Shown one piece after another: positions 11,143-20,392 of a stretch of DNA of 64,000 bases (the stretch's first letter is position 1; the number at the start of each line of letters is the position of its first letter). Source of the stretch: Pseudonocardiaceae bacterium YIM PH 21723 (lineage in GTDB: Bacteria; Actinomycetota; Actinomycetes; Mycobacteriales; Pseudonocardiaceae); NCBI GenBank assembly GCA_003600225.1, contig QZFT01000017.1, positions 62,001 through 126,000 on the forward strand. The letters are read 5' to 3'. A program made the translations under genes and the position numbers. The notes under the pieces are model-generated. The model did no database searches and was not told where the DNA came from. It was given only the letters and a program-made list of their open reading frames with translations.

Positions 11143-12674
11143 CCGATCTCCTCCCGGACAGCGGATCGCCAGCAGAGGCGACCGACGATCAGTGCGACGA
11201 GGACGAATTCGACCGGGAACAGCAGCATCAGCATCGATCCGGTGCCCGCCACGTCGTAGATCTCCGGTCGCGGCCAGCCGATGTTGAGCATCATCAGCAG
11301 CCCGTAGCCGACGGCGGCCACGTTCACCGGCAGGCCCCAGCGGCCGAGGCTGAAGTACTCCGGGTGCTCGGGCAGCGGGCCACGCAGCCGCGCGACCAGC
11401 AGTGGCGCGGTGACCAGCAGATATGCCAAGTAGACGATCACCACGGAGGTGCCGGTGATGGCGCCGAACAGGGTCGGGTTGCCCAGGTTGACCACCAGCA
11501 GGCCGATGGCCACCGCCCCGGTGAGCAGCGCGGGCAGTGCCGGGGTGCCGGTGCGCGGGCTGACCCGGGACAGCCGCGCGGAGCCGGGCAGTGCGCGATC
11601 GCGGGCCATGGCGTACATCAGCCGGATGGCGCCGGTCTGTACGGCTAGCGTGCACACCACGACCGCCACGGCCACGTCGGCCAGGAAGATCCGGCCGAGG
11701 CCGTCGCCGAAGACCGAGGTGATCACGTAGGGCAGTCCCTTGCCGGCGAGTTGCCCGTCGGTGAGGCTGGGCGCGGCCATCAACGCGCAGAGCAGTACCG
11801 CGAGGCCGCCGATCCCGGAGACGAACACGGCTCGCAGCACCGCGCGTGGCGCGGCCCGGCGGGCGTCCTTGGTCTCCTCGGCGACGGTGGCCGCGGTGTC
11901 GAAGCCGTAGAGCACGTAACAGGCCATCAGGGCGGAGGCCAGCACGCCGCCGATGCCGGGGCTGACCTCGGGCAGCGAGCGCACGACGACCTGCGGACCG
12001 CGCACGGCGAACAGGCCGAGGCCGATCACCAGCACCAGTACGCCGATCAGCTCGGCCGCGACGCCGATGTCGTTGACCCGGGCCATGATCCGCACGCCCG
12101 CCACGTTGATCGCGGTGGTGACCAGCAACAGCAACGAGCCGAGCAGCACGGCGTTGGTGGCGCCGGTCGGTGTGGTGATCGACGGGTCGCCGCCGACGAG
12201 CTGGAATCCGTCCCAGACGGACGGCAGCACCACCTGGAGGGCGATGGCCGCCGAGGCCAGGGCGACGACGCAGCCGATCAGCATCATCCAGCCGGCCAGC
12301 CAGCCGGTGAATCCGGGCGAGAGGTTCTTCGCCCACTGGTACACCGAGCCTGCCAGCGGGTATCTGGCGGCGAGTTCGGCGAAGACCAGTGCCACCAGTA
12401 ACTGGCCGCCGAGGACGACCGGCCAGGTCCAGAAGAAGGCGGGTCCGCCCAGCGAGTAGCCGAAGCCGAACAGCTGGAAGACCGTGGTCAGGATGGAGAC
12501 GAAGGAGAATCCCGCCGCGAAGGCGGAGAAGCTCCCGAGTGTGCGATGTAGTTCCTGGCGATAGCCGAACGGCGCCAGTTCATCCACTGTGGACATAGGA
12601 AGGGCCCCCCGAGGTGATGTGTTCCCCGCAGTGCTGATTGCGAGTGGCCCAGATTGTGGCGGGTCCTGGATCAT
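11139..12674 (-). CDS. Amino acid permease-type transporter (APC superfamily) of the carboxylase operon
   Basis: A roughly 500-residue, 12-helix APC transporter. The conserved family start is visible as a GYRQEL stretch followed by SFSAFAAGFSFVSIL and the glycine-rich GPAFFWTWP helix. In urea/guanidine carboxylase clusters such permeases are taken to import the nitrogen substrate. Two starts are possible. ATG 12674 overlaps the allophanate hydrolase stop (ATGA, like all other junctions of this operon) and has an AGGGG upstream; ATG 12597 would give a 485-residue protein that fits family length better. The first is given here because of the coupling pattern. Confidence 0.85.
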   Translation of the reverse strand: MIQDPPQSGPLAISTAGNTSPRGALPMSTVDELAPFGYRQELHRTLGSFSAFAAGFSFVSILTTVFQLFGFGYSLGGPAFFWTWPVVLGGQLLVALVFAELAARYPLAGSVYQWAKNLSPGFTGWLAGWMMLIGCVVALASAAIALQVVLPSVWDGFQLVGGDPSITTPTGATNAVLLGSLLLLVTTAINVAGVRIMARVNDIGVAAELIGVLVLVIGLGLFAVRGPQVVVRSLPEVSPGIGGVLASALMACYVLYGFDTAATVAEETKDARRAAPRAVLRAVFVSGIGGLAVLLCALMAAPSLTDGQLAGKGLPYVITSVFGDGLGRIFLADVAVAVVVCTLAVQTGAIRLMYAMARDRALPGSARLSRVSPRTGTPALPALLTGAVAIGLLVVNLGNPTLFGAITGTSVVIVYLAYLLVTAPLLVARLRGPLPEHPEYFSLGRWGLPVNVAAVGYGLLMMLNIGWPRPEIYDVAGTGSMLMLLFPVEFVLVALIVGRLCWRSAVREEIG

Positions 12675-14353
12675 CCGGGCACCCCTGAGCCCGGGATCGT
12701 CGACAAATACTCCACCCAGCCCTGATGCTCGGTTATGTCCACGGTCCGATCGGCCGCTTGGGCGTCGCAGAGGTATCCCAGTGCGGAACTGCCGTCCTCC
12801 AACTGGACGGGTCCGATGCTCAGCGGTGGGAGGACCTCGGTCAGCAGCACGCCCAGCGCGCCCCGGCTGAGGCTCCAGCGCTCGCCGCGCTGCGGTTTGC
12901 CGTTGCCGGCGGCGGGAATCAGCCCGGGGCGGGGTATCGCGCCGTCCAGCGCGACCATGCGGTAGTCAGCGCTGGTGTACACCTCGTGCCGGAATCGGCC
13001 GCCGAGTTCGCGTAGCCGGGGGTTGAGCGGCTGGCCTCGCAGGTGCGCGCCGAAGACGATCACGTCCAGGTAGGAGTCGGCGGCCAGGAGCTCACCGTCG
13101 AGCTGTTCGCCGGTGATCAACGCGCCGATGTCGGCGGCCACCTGGTCGCCGAACGCCCCGGCGATGACGCTGACCCCGAACGGGCTGCCATTCGCCTCCC
13201 CCGCCGGGACGGCGATGGCGCACAGATCCAGGAGATTGACGAAGTTGGTGTAGGTACCCATCCGGGAGTTGGTGCCGACCGGGTCGGCGGCCACCTCGGC
13301 GAGGGTGGGGTGTCCGACGGTCGTCGGCAGCACCAGCGCGTCCAGCCCGGCTCGCAGCGCCGTGGTGTGCAGGGCATATTCGGCCAGCCGCAGCTGGTCC
13401 TGGGCCAGCCGGTGCGCGGGCAGATCGCGGGCCTTGCCGATGATCGCGGCGACGGTGGGGTCGAGGTCGTCGTGCCCCTGGTCGATGAACTCGCCGACGG
13501 CGTCGTACCGCTCGGCCACCAGGGCACCTTCGTAGAGCAGCCGGGCGGCCTCCAGGAACGGTGCGATGTCCACTTCGACCGTTTCGAGGCCCTGCACGGC
13601 CTGCCGGTAGGCGTGCTGCTCCGCAGGTGAGAGCGGCGAGAGGTCACTGGCGACGCCGACGATCGGGTTGGCCCGGGGGCCGAGCGGGAACCGGTCGGGC
13701 CAGGGGCGGGCGAGGGCGTCGATCCCGTCCGGGCCGCTCATCACCCGCAAGGCCCGCTGGGCGAGGGTGAGGTCCCTGGCGAACACGCTGACGCAGTCGT
13801 AGGACCGGGCGGCGGGCACCACGCCGGTGGCCGGGAGCAGGCCCCGGGTGGGTTTGAGGCCGACGATGCCGTGCAGTGCGGCGGGCACCCGGCCGGAGCC
13901 GGCCGTGTCGGTGCCCAGGGCGATGTCGGCCAGGCCGAGGGCGACGGCGACCGCGGAGCCCGCGCTGGAGCCGCCGGAGATCCGGTCCGGCCGGGTGGCG
14001 TGCCGGACGGCGCCGTACGGGCTGCGGGTGCCGACCAGGCCGGTGGCGAACTGGTCCATGTTGGTCTTGCCGATGACCAGGGCGCCAGCCTGCTTGAGAC
14101 GGGCGACGACGGTGGCGTCGCGTTCCGGCTGATAGGCGTAGGACGGACAGGCCGCGGTGGTCGGCAGTCCGGCGACGTCGATGTTGTCCTTGACCGCGAC
14201 CAGTACGCCGCGCAGCGGCAGGTCGGGTCCGGCGTCCAGCTCGGCCGCCCGGGCCAGGAGCTGGTCATCGGGGACGCGGCTGATCCAGACCTCCGGGCGG
14301 TCCACCTGGTCGATGCGGGCCAGTACCTCACGGACGCGGGACACGATGTTCAT
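12671..14353 (-). CDS. atzF: Allophanate hydrolase
   Basis: A 560-residue amidase-signature enzyme splitting allophanate into ammonia and carbon dioxide. The Ser-cisSer-Lys triad is readable as Lys55 (AVKDNID), Ser129 (GGSSAGS) and Ser153 (GTDTAGSGR), with the spacing usual for the family. The C-terminal allophanate hydrolase domain is present (residues about 440-560, with the [17 protein letters not shown] stretch), so this is the full two-domain form. The ATG at 14353 overlaps the upstream stop (ATGA); the frame upstream of it is shadow. It is the point where urea, guanidine and biuret routes would converge. Confidence 0.92.
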   Translation of the reverse strand: MNIVSRVREVLARIDQVDRPEVWISRVPDDQLLARAAELDAGPDLPLRGVLVAVKDNIDVAGLPTTAACPSYAYQPERDATVVARLKQAGALVIGKTNMDQFATGLVGTRSPYGAVRHATRPDRISGGSSAGSAVAVALGLADIALGTDTAGSGRVPAALHGIVGLKPTRGLLPATGVVPAARSYDCVSVFARDLTLAQRALRVMSGPDGIDALARPWPDRFPLGPRANPIVGVASDLSPLSPAEQHAYRQAVQGLETVEVDIAPFLEAARLLYEGALVAERYDAVGEFIDQGHDDLDPTVAAIIGKARDLPAHRLAQDQLRLAEYALHTTALRAGLDALVLPTTVGHPTLAEVAADPVGTNSRMGTYTNFVNLLDLCAIAVPAGEANGSPFGVSVIAGAFGDQVAADIGALITGEQLDGELLAADSYLDVIVFGAHLRGQPLNPRLRELGGRFRHEVYTSADYRMVALDGAIPRPGLIPAAGNGKPQRGERWSLSRGALGVLLTEVLPPLSIGPVQLEDGSSALGYLCDAQAADRTVDITEHQGWVEYLSTIPGSGVPG

Positions 14354-15036
14354 ACGGCGGGCTCCACGGTTCGAAGGGCGGACAACAACGCCTCGGAGTC
14401 GGTCACCGCACCGAACACCCCGCCCTGCATGGTGATCATGCTGAGCGCGGCGGTGTGGTGGGCCGGGTCGGTGGCGCCGGTGCAGTCGGACAGCAGCAGG
14501 CATTCGTAGCCGCGGTCGTTGGCCTCGCGCATCGTGGTGTGCACGCAGACATCGGTGGTGATGCCGGTCAACACGATATGAGTGATCGCCGAGGTTCGCA
14601 GCAGGAGATCCAGGTCGGTGGCGTAGAAGGCGCCCTTTCCGGGCTTGTCGATCACCGGTTCACCCGGCAGGGGCGCGACCTCGGGCACGATCTCCCAGCC
14701 CGGCTCCCCGCGCACCAGGATCCGTCCCTGGGGACCGGCGCTGCCGATCTCGGCGCCTGCCTGTTTCGACCGCCACCGCTTGTTCGCCGGCAGGTCGGAC
14801 AGGTCGGGGCGGTGGCCCTCCCTGGTGTGGATCACCGGCATGCCCAGTTCGCGGAACCGGGCCAGGACCCGCGCGGTCGGTGCCAGTCCCGCCCGGGTGA
14901 GTGCCAGGTCGTAGCCCATCCGGTCCACGTATCCGCCGGGGCCGCAGAAGTCGGTCTGCCAGTCGATGCACAGCAGGGCCGTGTGCGCGGGGTCGAGCAC
15001 GCCGTCGTACGGCCAGTCGTAGGGCAGGGATCTCAT
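14350..15036 (-). CDS. Isochorismatase-fold cysteine hydrolase, biuret amidohydrolase-like
   Basis: A 228-residue cysteine hydrolase. The expected Asp-Lys-Cys triad is seen as Asp25 (LCIDWQTDF), Lys134 (KPGKGAF) and Cys164 (TTDVCVHTT). The segments [14 protein letters not shown] and [15 protein letters not shown] are like those of biuret hydrolase and triuret hydrolase relatives, which release allophanate from biuret. Its place immediately before the allophanate hydrolase gene (ATGA overlap) supports that role. Other isochorismatase-like amidases (for example ureidoacrylate hydrolase) remain possible. The start is the ATG overlapping the permease stop at 15033. Confidence 0.8.
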   Translation of the reverse strand: MRSLPYDWPYDGVLDPAHTALLCIDWQTDFCGPGGYVDRMGYDLALTRAGLAPTARVLARFRELGMPVIHTREGHRPDLSDLPANKRWRSKQAGAEIGSAGPQGRILVRGEPGWEIVPEVAPLPGEPVIDKPGKGAFYATDLDLLLRTSAITHIVLTGITTDVCVHTTMREANDRGYECLLLSDCTGATDPAHHTAALSMITMQGGVFGAVTDSEALLSALRTVEPAV

Positions 15037-16259
15037 CGGCGTTCCTCCCAGCGACGCAGCAGCGGGAAGACCACGGCGGTGGCCGCCATGGCGATCAGCG
15101 CGTCGGACAGCCAGGGCGCGGTCAGGTGGACGGTCAACGCGGCGGCGGCACCGATCCCCCAGGCGAGCAGGGACGCCGGCCGCCATGGCCCCGGTGTGTG
15201 CCGGGGCGGGCGTAATCGGTCGAGCAGGATCACGATGCCGATCGGCGGCACCAGCACGCCGAGCAGGGTGAGCCACTGCGGGAAGTGGTTCCAGACGCCG
15301 GCCACCGCCGCGGCGATGCCGATCACGCCGAGCACCACGGTCAGCGTGCGCATCCGCAGCCCGGTCAGCTGCCCCCAGCCGATGGCGCCGTTGTACAGGC
15401 TGTGCGCGCACACCGAACCCAGGTTGACCAGCGCGAACAGCACCGCGATCGGGACGAGTACGCCACCGGCGCCGACCAGGATAGGCAGGAAGTCACCGCT
15501 GCTCTGGCCCCACGCCGCCACGAGCCCGCCGATCAGCAGGGCGATGGTGTAGGCGACCGGGAAGGCCGAGGCGACGGCGAGGAAGCCGGACCGGCCGTCG
15601 CGGGCCCAGCGGCTGAAGTCGGCGGCCATCGTGCCCGCGTCGACGAACGTGGCGACGACCAGCGTGACCGCGGCGCCGAAGCTGAGCGCACCCGTCCCCG
15701 GCCGGAACTGCCAATCCGCGGCCGGTGTGCTCAGCGAGAGGGCCACCACCCCGAGTACCAGGAACAACGGCGCGGACAGGGCGCCGATCGCCGCCAGCGC
15801 GCGGATGCCGAACAGGGTGACCAGCAGGAATGCGATGCCGGCCAGCAACGCGGTCGTCCGCTCCGGCCAGCCGAGACTGTCGTGCAGGACCGCTCCGGTG
15901 AGCCCGGTCTGGAAGGCGAACCAGCCGACCACCATGGTGGCCAGCATGACCGTGGGAACCATGTATCCCCGGGAACCGAAGGTGCCGACCGCCAGCAGCG
16001 CGAAGTTCTGCCCGGTCCGGGCGGCGAGCACGCTCATCGAGCCCGCGTAGAGCATCAGCACCACGTTGCCCGCGACGATCGCGGCCACCCCCGGCCACCA
16101 GCCCAGCGCGTTGACGATGAGTCCGCCGAACACCGCGCAGGTGAGGATCATCGGGAAGCCCGCCCACACGGCGGCCACCGACCCCAGGCCGCGCCGCTGC
16201 GCTGCGGGCACCGGGCGGTCCTCGTACTCCTCGAACACCGGTTCTTGGACGGTCTGCAC
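15033..16259 (-). CDS. NCS1-family cytosine/purine-type permease, first gene of the nitrogen operon
   Basis: A 408-residue membrane protein of the nucleobase-cation symporter-1 family (CodB-like), with an acidic N-terminal tail and about 12 helices. The cytosine-permease pattern is recognisable in [19 protein letters not shown] and [14 protein letters not shown]. In this context it probably imports biuret, urea, a pyrimidine breakdown product or a related amide rather than cytosine itself. It is the promoter-proximal gene: all following genes to 6249 overlap their neighbours by 1-4 bp. Its start faces the GntR gene across 139 bp that hold two identical operator-like palindromes. Confidence 0.85.
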   Translation of the reverse strand: MQTVQEPVFEEYEDRPVPAAQRRGLGSVAAVWAGFPMILTCAVFGGLIVNALGWWPGVAAIVAGNVVLMLYAGSMSVLAARTGQNFALLAVGTFGSRGYMVPTVMLATMVVGWFAFQTGLTGAVLHDSLGWPERTTALLAGIAFLLVTLFGIRALAAIGALSAPLFLVLGVVALSLSTPAADWQFRPGTGALSFGAAVTLVVATFVDAGTMAADFSRWARDGRSGFLAVASAFPVAYTIALLIGGLVAAWGQSSGDFLPILVGAGGVLVPIAVLFALVNLGSVCAHSLYNGAIGWGQLTGLRMRTLTVVLGVIGIAAAVAGVWNHFPQWLTLLGVLVPPIGIVILLDRLRPPRHTPGPWRPASLLAWGIGAAAALTVHLTAPWLSDALIAMAATAVVFPLLRRWEERR

Positions 16260-16279
16260 GGGCTCTCCTCACTGACAAG

Positions 16280-16289
16280 TCCTATAGGA
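16280..16289. promoter_or_regulatory. Candidate GntR operator 1
   Basis: TCCTATAGGA, a perfect 10-bp palindrome, 20 bp upstream of the permease start codon. The same CCTATAGGAT sequence recurs 99 bp away next to the GntR start. Two identical AT-centred palindromes in a GC-rich divergent promoter strongly suggest binding sites of the adjacent regulator; this is inference. Confidence 0.55.
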
Positions 16290-16379
16290 TTCGAAATCAA
16301 TTCCGCCCGTATGACCGGTTTATGACCAGTAGGTAAATTGGCGACCTGCGGAAAGGCGACTGTTCAGGACTCGAACGGC

Positions 16380-16389
16380 CCTATAGGAT
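16380..16389. promoter_or_regulatory. Candidate GntR operator 2
   Basis: CCTATAGGAT, identical to the site at 16281-16290, ending 9 bp before the GntR start codon. At this position bound regulator would block its own transcription or translation initiation region, suggesting autoregulation. Confidence 0.55.
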
Positions 16390-16398
16390 CTGCGCCTC

Positions 16399-17001
16399 AT
16401 GGCAGTTGACGTGGAAGAGATCAGTGCGGTGATCGAGGAATCGATCCTGCGTGGCGAGCTCGCGGCGGGCAGCCGGATCAACGTGGACGACCACGCCCGG
16501 CGGCTCGGTGTGAGCCACATTCCGGTGCGCGAGGCGCTCCGCGCGCTGCACGGCGCGGGCTGGGTCGTCTACCGGCCACGGCAGGGGGCATTCGTGTGTG
16601 AGCGGGACCCCCGGGAGCACGCCGATCTGTTCGAAGCCCGGCTACTGGTGGAGCGGGACGTCGTCGAACTGGCCGCCCAGCGGCGCACGGCCGAGCAGCT
16701 GACCGGGCTGAACGCGGTGCTGGTCCGGCAGGCGGCGACGGAGGAGCCGGGCGAACTGGCCGCGGTGAACTGCGAGTTCCACCTGGCCCTCGCCGCCTGC
16801 GCGCACAACGGGGTCCTGGAGCGCATCTCGGGCGAGCTGAACAAGCGGACCCGGTTCTACTACCTGCCGGCGGCGAGTGCCCGGCGGGACACCTCACTGG
16901 CCGAGCACCGGGCGATCCTGGACGCGGTACGCCGGCGCGACTCGGCCCAGGCGGGCGTCCTGCTGTGCGCGCACATCGGGGACACGGCCCGGCTCACCTG
17001 A
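16399..17001 (+). CDS. GntR-family (FadR/FCD) transcriptional regulator of the nitrogen operon
   Basis: A 200-residue regulator with an N-terminal winged helix (residues about 1-70, including LGVSHIPVREALRAL, the family recognition helix) and a helical C-terminal FCD ligand-binding domain with the usual Asp/His metal positions (for example CEFHLAL and the AEHRAIL region). It is divergent from the permease-carboxylase operon, and CCTATAGGAT sites flank both starts, so it most likely represses the operon and itself until an intermediate such as allophanate or the imported amide is present. Its last codons overlap the convergent GNAT gene by 8 bp. Confidence 0.88.
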   Translation: MAVDVEEISAVIEESILRGELAAGSRINVDDHARRLGVSHIPVREALRALHGAGWVVYRPRQGAFVCERDPREHADLFEARLLVERDVVELAAQRRTAEQLTGLNAVLVRQAATEEPGELAAVNCEFHLALAACAHNGVLERISGELNKRTRFYYLPAASARRDTSLAEHRAILDAVRRRDSAQAGVLLCAHIGDTARLT

Positions 17002-17524
17002 CCGATTTGTGGAAGATCAGCAGGTCACAGGGGGTCGCCAGCCGGGTGGACAGCGACGGATAGTCGGCGCTGAAGTCGTCGACCCGGGTGAGCTCGAAGC
17101 CGATCCGGGTGTACCACTCGCGCAGGAAGGCCTTCTCCGGGTGCGTCCACTCCCGGGGCCACAACAGTTCCAGCTGGAGGACGTCCAGGCTGTTGTCCAC
17201 GGCCCACCGCTCGGCGAATCCGATGAGCGCGCGCCCGACACCGGCTCCCCTGGCCTCCGGATCCACCGCCAGCATGCCGAAGTCGGCCTCACCGCTGTCC
17301 AGCCGGAACAGTCGCATCGAACCGCGTATCCGGCCGCCGGCATCGCACGCCGCCACGATCTCGCCCGCCTGGACCAGCTTGGTCATGTCGGCGGTGTCCG
17401 TCCGATCCGTGCCCTCGACCCAGAGGCCCTTCTCCGCGACGCGATAGGCGGCGTTGGTCAGCGCGACCAGGCCGGCGATCACTGAGGAATCGGTCCCGGC
17501 CGGCAGCAGGCGGATATCGATCAC
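16994..17524 (-). CDS. GNAT-family N-acetyltransferase
   Basis: A 176-residue acetyltransferase. The acetyl-CoA binding motif A is clear as DFGMLAVDPEARGAGVGRALI, followed by the C-terminal WYTRIGFEL motif B typical of GNAT enzymes. The acceptor substrate is unknown. It overlaps the 3' end of the GntR gene in the opposite direction by 8 bp (the two stop codons lie inside each other's coding sequence), and it is divergent from the STAS gene. Confidence 0.85.
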   Translation of the reverse strand: MIDIRLLPAGTDSSVIAGLVALTNAAYRVAEKGLWVEGTDRTDTADMTKLVQAGEIVAACDAGGRIRGSMRLFRLDSGEADFGMLAVDPEARGAGVGRALIGFAERWAVDNSLDVLQLELLWPREWTHPEKAFLREWYTRIGFELTRVDDFSADYPSLSTRLATPCDLLIFHKSVR

Positions 17525-17630
17525 GTCCCGAGGCTACCGGAACACAATTCTGCGCATTACCTATTTTCCTATTACCCGTTCATTCTCCATTCTATTCATC
17601 ACATTTCCGGTGAATAGAACCGGCTTGGCG

Positions 17631-17636
17631 GGGTAT
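17631..17636 (+). promoter_or_regulatory. Possible SigB-type -10 element
   Basis: GGGTAT lies 42 bp upstream of the preferred STAS start (17678). GGGTAT is the -10 box of actinobacterial stress sigma factors (SigB/SigF type), which would suit an anti-sigma antagonist gene, but a matching -35 is not convincing, so this is a weak call. Confidence 0.25.
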
Positions 17637-17677
17637 ATCGAATGGAGTTCCTCCAGCTGTCGGACAGGGAGCATGCG

Positions 17678-18136
17678 ATGCCGGTGAATCTGGTCGTCAC
17701 GGTCGGGCCACAGGCCACCGTCCCGGCCGAGACGCGGGAACGGTTCGTCGGCTTTCACGTGCGCATACTGAACGGCACGGGGATCACGGCGATTCAGGCC
17801 ACCGGCGAGGTGGACTCGGCGACCGCCGACGAGTTCCGGGCACATCTGCGGGCCGCCGACGAACTGGATTCCGCGCCGAAAGGAATGGTCGTCGACCTCT
17901 CCCGGGTCACGTTCCTCAGCTCGGCCGGGCTGTCCGCGTTGATCGAGCGGGAGGTCATGTGCCGCAGTCGCGAAATCCCGCTGGTGCTGGTCGCACAGCG
18001 ACGCGTCGTCACCCGGCCACTGGATGTGGCCGGCCTGGCGGACCGGATCGTCACCGTGCCCTCGATGCGGCTGGCCCTCGTCGTGCTCCGGCTGTCCCGC
18101 CGACCGGCAACTCATCCGAACAGCCGCATTCACTAA
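17678..18136 (+). CDS. STAS-domain anti-anti-sigma factor-like protein
   Basis: A 152-residue STAS domain protein. The phosphorylatable-serine region of SpoIIAA/RsbV-type antagonists is visible as VDLSRVTFLSSAGLSAL. Such proteins bind an anti-sigma kinase and release a stress sigma factor when unphosphorylated. The start ATG at 17678 is preferred because AGGGAG lies 6 bp before it; an in-frame ATG at 17642 would add 12 residues but has no ribosome-binding site. No anti-sigma kinase is next to it. The GAF-ANTAR gene follows 58 bp downstream and may be co-expressed. Confidence 0.85.
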   Translation: MPVNLVVTVGPQATVPAETRERFVGFHVRILNGTGITAIQATGEVDSATADEFRAHLRAADELDSAPKGMVVDLSRVTFLSSAGLSALIEREVMCRSREIPLVLVAQRRVVTRPLDVAGLADRIVTVPSMRLALVVLRLSRRPATHPNSRIH

Positions 18137-18194
18137 CGAATTCCGCCCGATCCGGCACACTACTTCAGACACCGGATCGGACAAGGGAGCCTCA

Positions 18195-18944
18195 GTGGGC
18201 GGGGATCACGTCGGCGAGGTCGGCACATTGGGCGAGCAGTTCACCGCATTGACCCATGAACTGCAGGAGGCGCACACCGTCGCCGAGGTCCTGCAACACG
18301 TGGTGGACGCGTCCAAGGCGATGGTGCCGGACGCCGACCTGGTGAGCATCACCCTGCTCGGCGCGGACGGGCAGCTGCACACCCCGGTGGAGACCGACGC
18401 CCTGGCGACCGAGCTGGACCGGCTGCAGTACGAGCTGCACGAGGGCCCCTGCTACGACGCCGCCGACCCGGACGGCCCGGCGATCGCGAACTGCCCTGAC
18501 CTGCGCACCCACGACCTCTGGCCACGCTGGGCACCGGAGGCCGAGCAGCGCGGGATGATCTCGGTGCTGGCCACCGCGTTGATCCCGGCCACCACGCCCG
18601 GGCAGTCGGTGGGCGCGTTGAACGTGTACTCCGGCAGGCCCGGCGGGCTGGACCAGGCCGACCGGAACGTGCTGCTGCTCCTGGCGACGCACGCCTCACT
18701 GGCGGTCTCCGGGGCGAGCGCGTTCACCAGGGAACAGTTGCAGCGCACCCAGTTCCAGCAGGCTATCGGCAGCCGGGACGTGATCGGCCAGGCCAAGGGG
18801 ATCATCATGGCCCGCCGGGGCGTCTCCGCCGACGAGGCCTTCCAGCTGCTGCGCGAGGCGTCCCAGCAGCTCAACGTGAAGCTGGTGGAGGTGGCCCGGA
18901 CACTGACCACCCGCCACCAGGAACTGGACGGGACGGCTAGCTGA
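18195..18944 (+). CDS. GAF and ANTAR domain transcription antitermination regulator
   Basis: A 249-residue protein with an N-terminal GAF sensor domain (about 10-165) and a C-terminal ANTAR RNA-binding domain (about 180-240, with QAIGSRDVIGQAKGIIMAR and the AFQLLREASQ helix). ANTAR proteins bind paired hairpins in nascent RNA and prevent termination. The start is the GTG at 18195, preceded by AAGGGAG; the frame is open further upstream only across the STAS gene. Its ligand is unknown. Pairing with a STAS gene suggests a stress-response pair. Confidence 0.88.
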   Translation: MGGDHVGEVGTLGEQFTALTHELQEAHTVAEVLQHVVDASKAMVPDADLVSITLLGADGQLHTPVETDALATELDRLQYELHEGPCYDAADPDGPAIANCPDLRTHDLWPRWAPEAEQRGMISVLATALIPATTPGQSVGALNVYSGRPGGLDQADRNVLLLLATHASLAVSGASAFTREQLQRTQFQQAIGSRDVIGQAKGIIMARRGVSADEAFQLLREASQQLNVKLVEVARTLTTRHQELDGTAS

Positions 18945-18969
18945 TCCAGCGGTGGCTGGGGTTGCTTCT

Positions 18970-19057
18970 GGTGGTTGTCGAAAGCGGCTTTGGAGGGGGA
19001 GACGGGCTGGGGGCCTTGTCTTTCCTGCCTTCGTGTTGGGTGGGGGCACGCCAGGCT
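18970..19057 (+). repeat. Dispersed ~88-bp repeat, copy A
   Basis: This segment, with the cores GGCTTTGGAGGGGGAGA and GGTGGGGGCACGCC, is closely similar to 51347-51435 (same strand) and to the complement of 51733-51822. It lies in the gap after the ANTAR gene, just before a long stem-loop copy. Short reading frames through it show no family resemblance, and the copies are open in more than one frame, so it is treated as a non-coding repeat. Confidence 0.65.
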
Positions 19058-19073
19058 TTCCTTTTTTGTGGTT

Positions 19074-19128
19074 CCGAAGTTGGCGATGTTCGCGGCGAGG
19101 AACGAGCCCCGAACATCGCCAACTTCGG
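19074..19128 (+). terminator. Long stem-loop family, copy 2
   Basis: Arms CCGAAGTTGGCGATGTTCG and its complement pair over 19 bp. Relative to other copies TGACG has become TGGCG and the other arm has changed CGTCA to CGCCA, a compensatory change. It lies between the ANTAR gene and the HNH gene, both on the plus strand, and its loop reads GCGGCGAGGAACGAGCCCC in the transcript direction. Confidence 0.65.
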
Positions 19129-19202
19129 GGGTCTCATAGGGCGTTCTGCTGGGGGCGAATCAACATCACGATAGGGATTGGCTAACGATCTTCGCCGTCT
19201 GC

Positions 19203-20384
19203 ATGATGGAATGTATGGGCGAAAACCTGCTGCTGAGCATCGCGGACACCCTGTCCGCCGATCCGCGATCCTTGACGCCCGTCGAGCTTCATGCCCGCGA
19301 ACAAGCCCTGCACGAAGCCCAGACCATCATCCAAGCCGCACTGATCGACACCATCGGCGTGATGAACACCCTCGGCACCACCGAGACCACCGAAGCACTC
19401 CCCACCCGCCAATGGTTGCGGGCTCATCACCGCATCAGCTGGCGCGAGGCCAAGGAACTCGTCGTGTTGAGTCAGGCACTGAAAGTACTGCCACTGACCG
19501 ACAAACTCTTCAAGGCCGGAGAAATCACCCTGGGCCATGTCCAGGTGATCGCGCGGGGCTTGAACCGGACTACCAGCGTGACCCGCGCGGGGTTCCTGGA
19601 TGCTGAGCACATCTACTCGGAACTCGCCCGCGTGGAGACACCGGAAAAGGTGGACTGGGCGATCCGATACCTGCTCGCCCAGTTGGATCCGGAGGCCGAG
19701 GACGAGAAGTCCCTGGACCGGTACGAGCGCCGAGGTCTGGATTTCTTCGAATCCGACGGATTCATGCAGCTACGCGGCTACCTCGACTCGATCACCGGGG
19801 CGAAGGTGAAGGCGGCCATCGACGCGGTGATGAAGCCACCCGCCGCTGATGATCAGCGGACCGCGTCCCAACGCCGGGCCGATGCGTTGGGTGACCTGTG
19901 CGATCAGGTGCTGCGCAGCGACACCCTGCCCACCTCGGGCGGGCAGCGGGCGCAGGTCAACATCACCTGCACCCTCTCGGAACTGATGAACGCCGGAGCA
20001 CTCACCGGACAGGCCGTGATCGACGGAGTCGGCGCCATCGACCCCGAGACTCTGCGGCGGATGGCCTGTGACTGCAACGTCTCCCGGATCCTGCTCGGCC
20101 CGAACGGTGAGGTCCTGGATGTCGGTCGGGCAACCCGAGTCGCACCCGTCGCGCTCCGGCGAGCACTGAACCTGCGGGATCAACACTGCTCCTGGGAAGG
20201 CTGCGAAGCCCCCGCCCGGTACTGCGACGTCCACCATGTCGAGGTGCTCTGGGCGCACGGTGGTGAGACGAACCTGGACAACTGTGGGTTGTACTGCGGA
20301 CATCACCACACGGCGATCCACACCTATGACACGGTGACGGTGCGAAGACCGGACGGCGGGTTCCTCACCCGCAAACGCAACTGA
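19203..20384 (+). CDS. HNH endonuclease with DUF222 domain
   Basis: A 393-residue protein of the DUF222-HNH (13E12-like) family found in many copies in actinobacteria. The N-terminal helical DUF222 covers about residues 30-300. The C-terminal HNH nuclease core is seen as CSWEGCEAPARYCDVHHVE and CGLYCGHHHTAIH with its cysteine pairs for a structural zinc. The biological role of the family is unclear; members often sit in variable regions. Start alternatives at 19206 and 19215 (MGENLLL) are possible. It ends 9 bp from the convergent gene at 20393. Confidence 0.85.
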   Translation: MMECMGENLLLSIADTLSADPRSLTPVELHAREQALHEAQTIIQAALIDTIGVMNTLGTTETTEALPTRQWLRAHHRISWREAKELVVLSQALKVLPLTDKLFKAGEITLGHVQVIARGLNRTTSVTRAGFLDAEHIYSELARVETPEKVDWAIRYLLAQLDPEAEDEKSLDRYERRGLDFFESDGFMQLRGYLDSITGAKVKAAIDAVMKPPAADDQRTASQRRADALGDLCDQVLRSDTLPTSGGQRAQVNITCTLSELMNAGALTGQAVIDGVGAIDPETLRRMACDCNVSRILLGPNGEVLDVGRATRVAPVALRRALNLRDQHCSWEGCEAPARYCDVHHVEVLWAHGGETNLDNCGLYCGHHHTAIHTYDTVTVRRPDGGFLTRKRN

Positions 20385-20392
20385 CGAGACGC

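Noticed and set aside
16260-16398. Guanidine-I (ykkC) riboswitch in front of the carboxylase operon
   Set aside because: The conserved blocks of that riboswitch were looked for and not seen; the gap instead carries two palindromic sites next to a GntR gene.
18952-19185. Small plus-strand proteins of 70-77 residues
   Set aside because: They are made of the dispersed repeat and the stem-loop; different copies are open in different frames and none has a ribosome-binding site or family.
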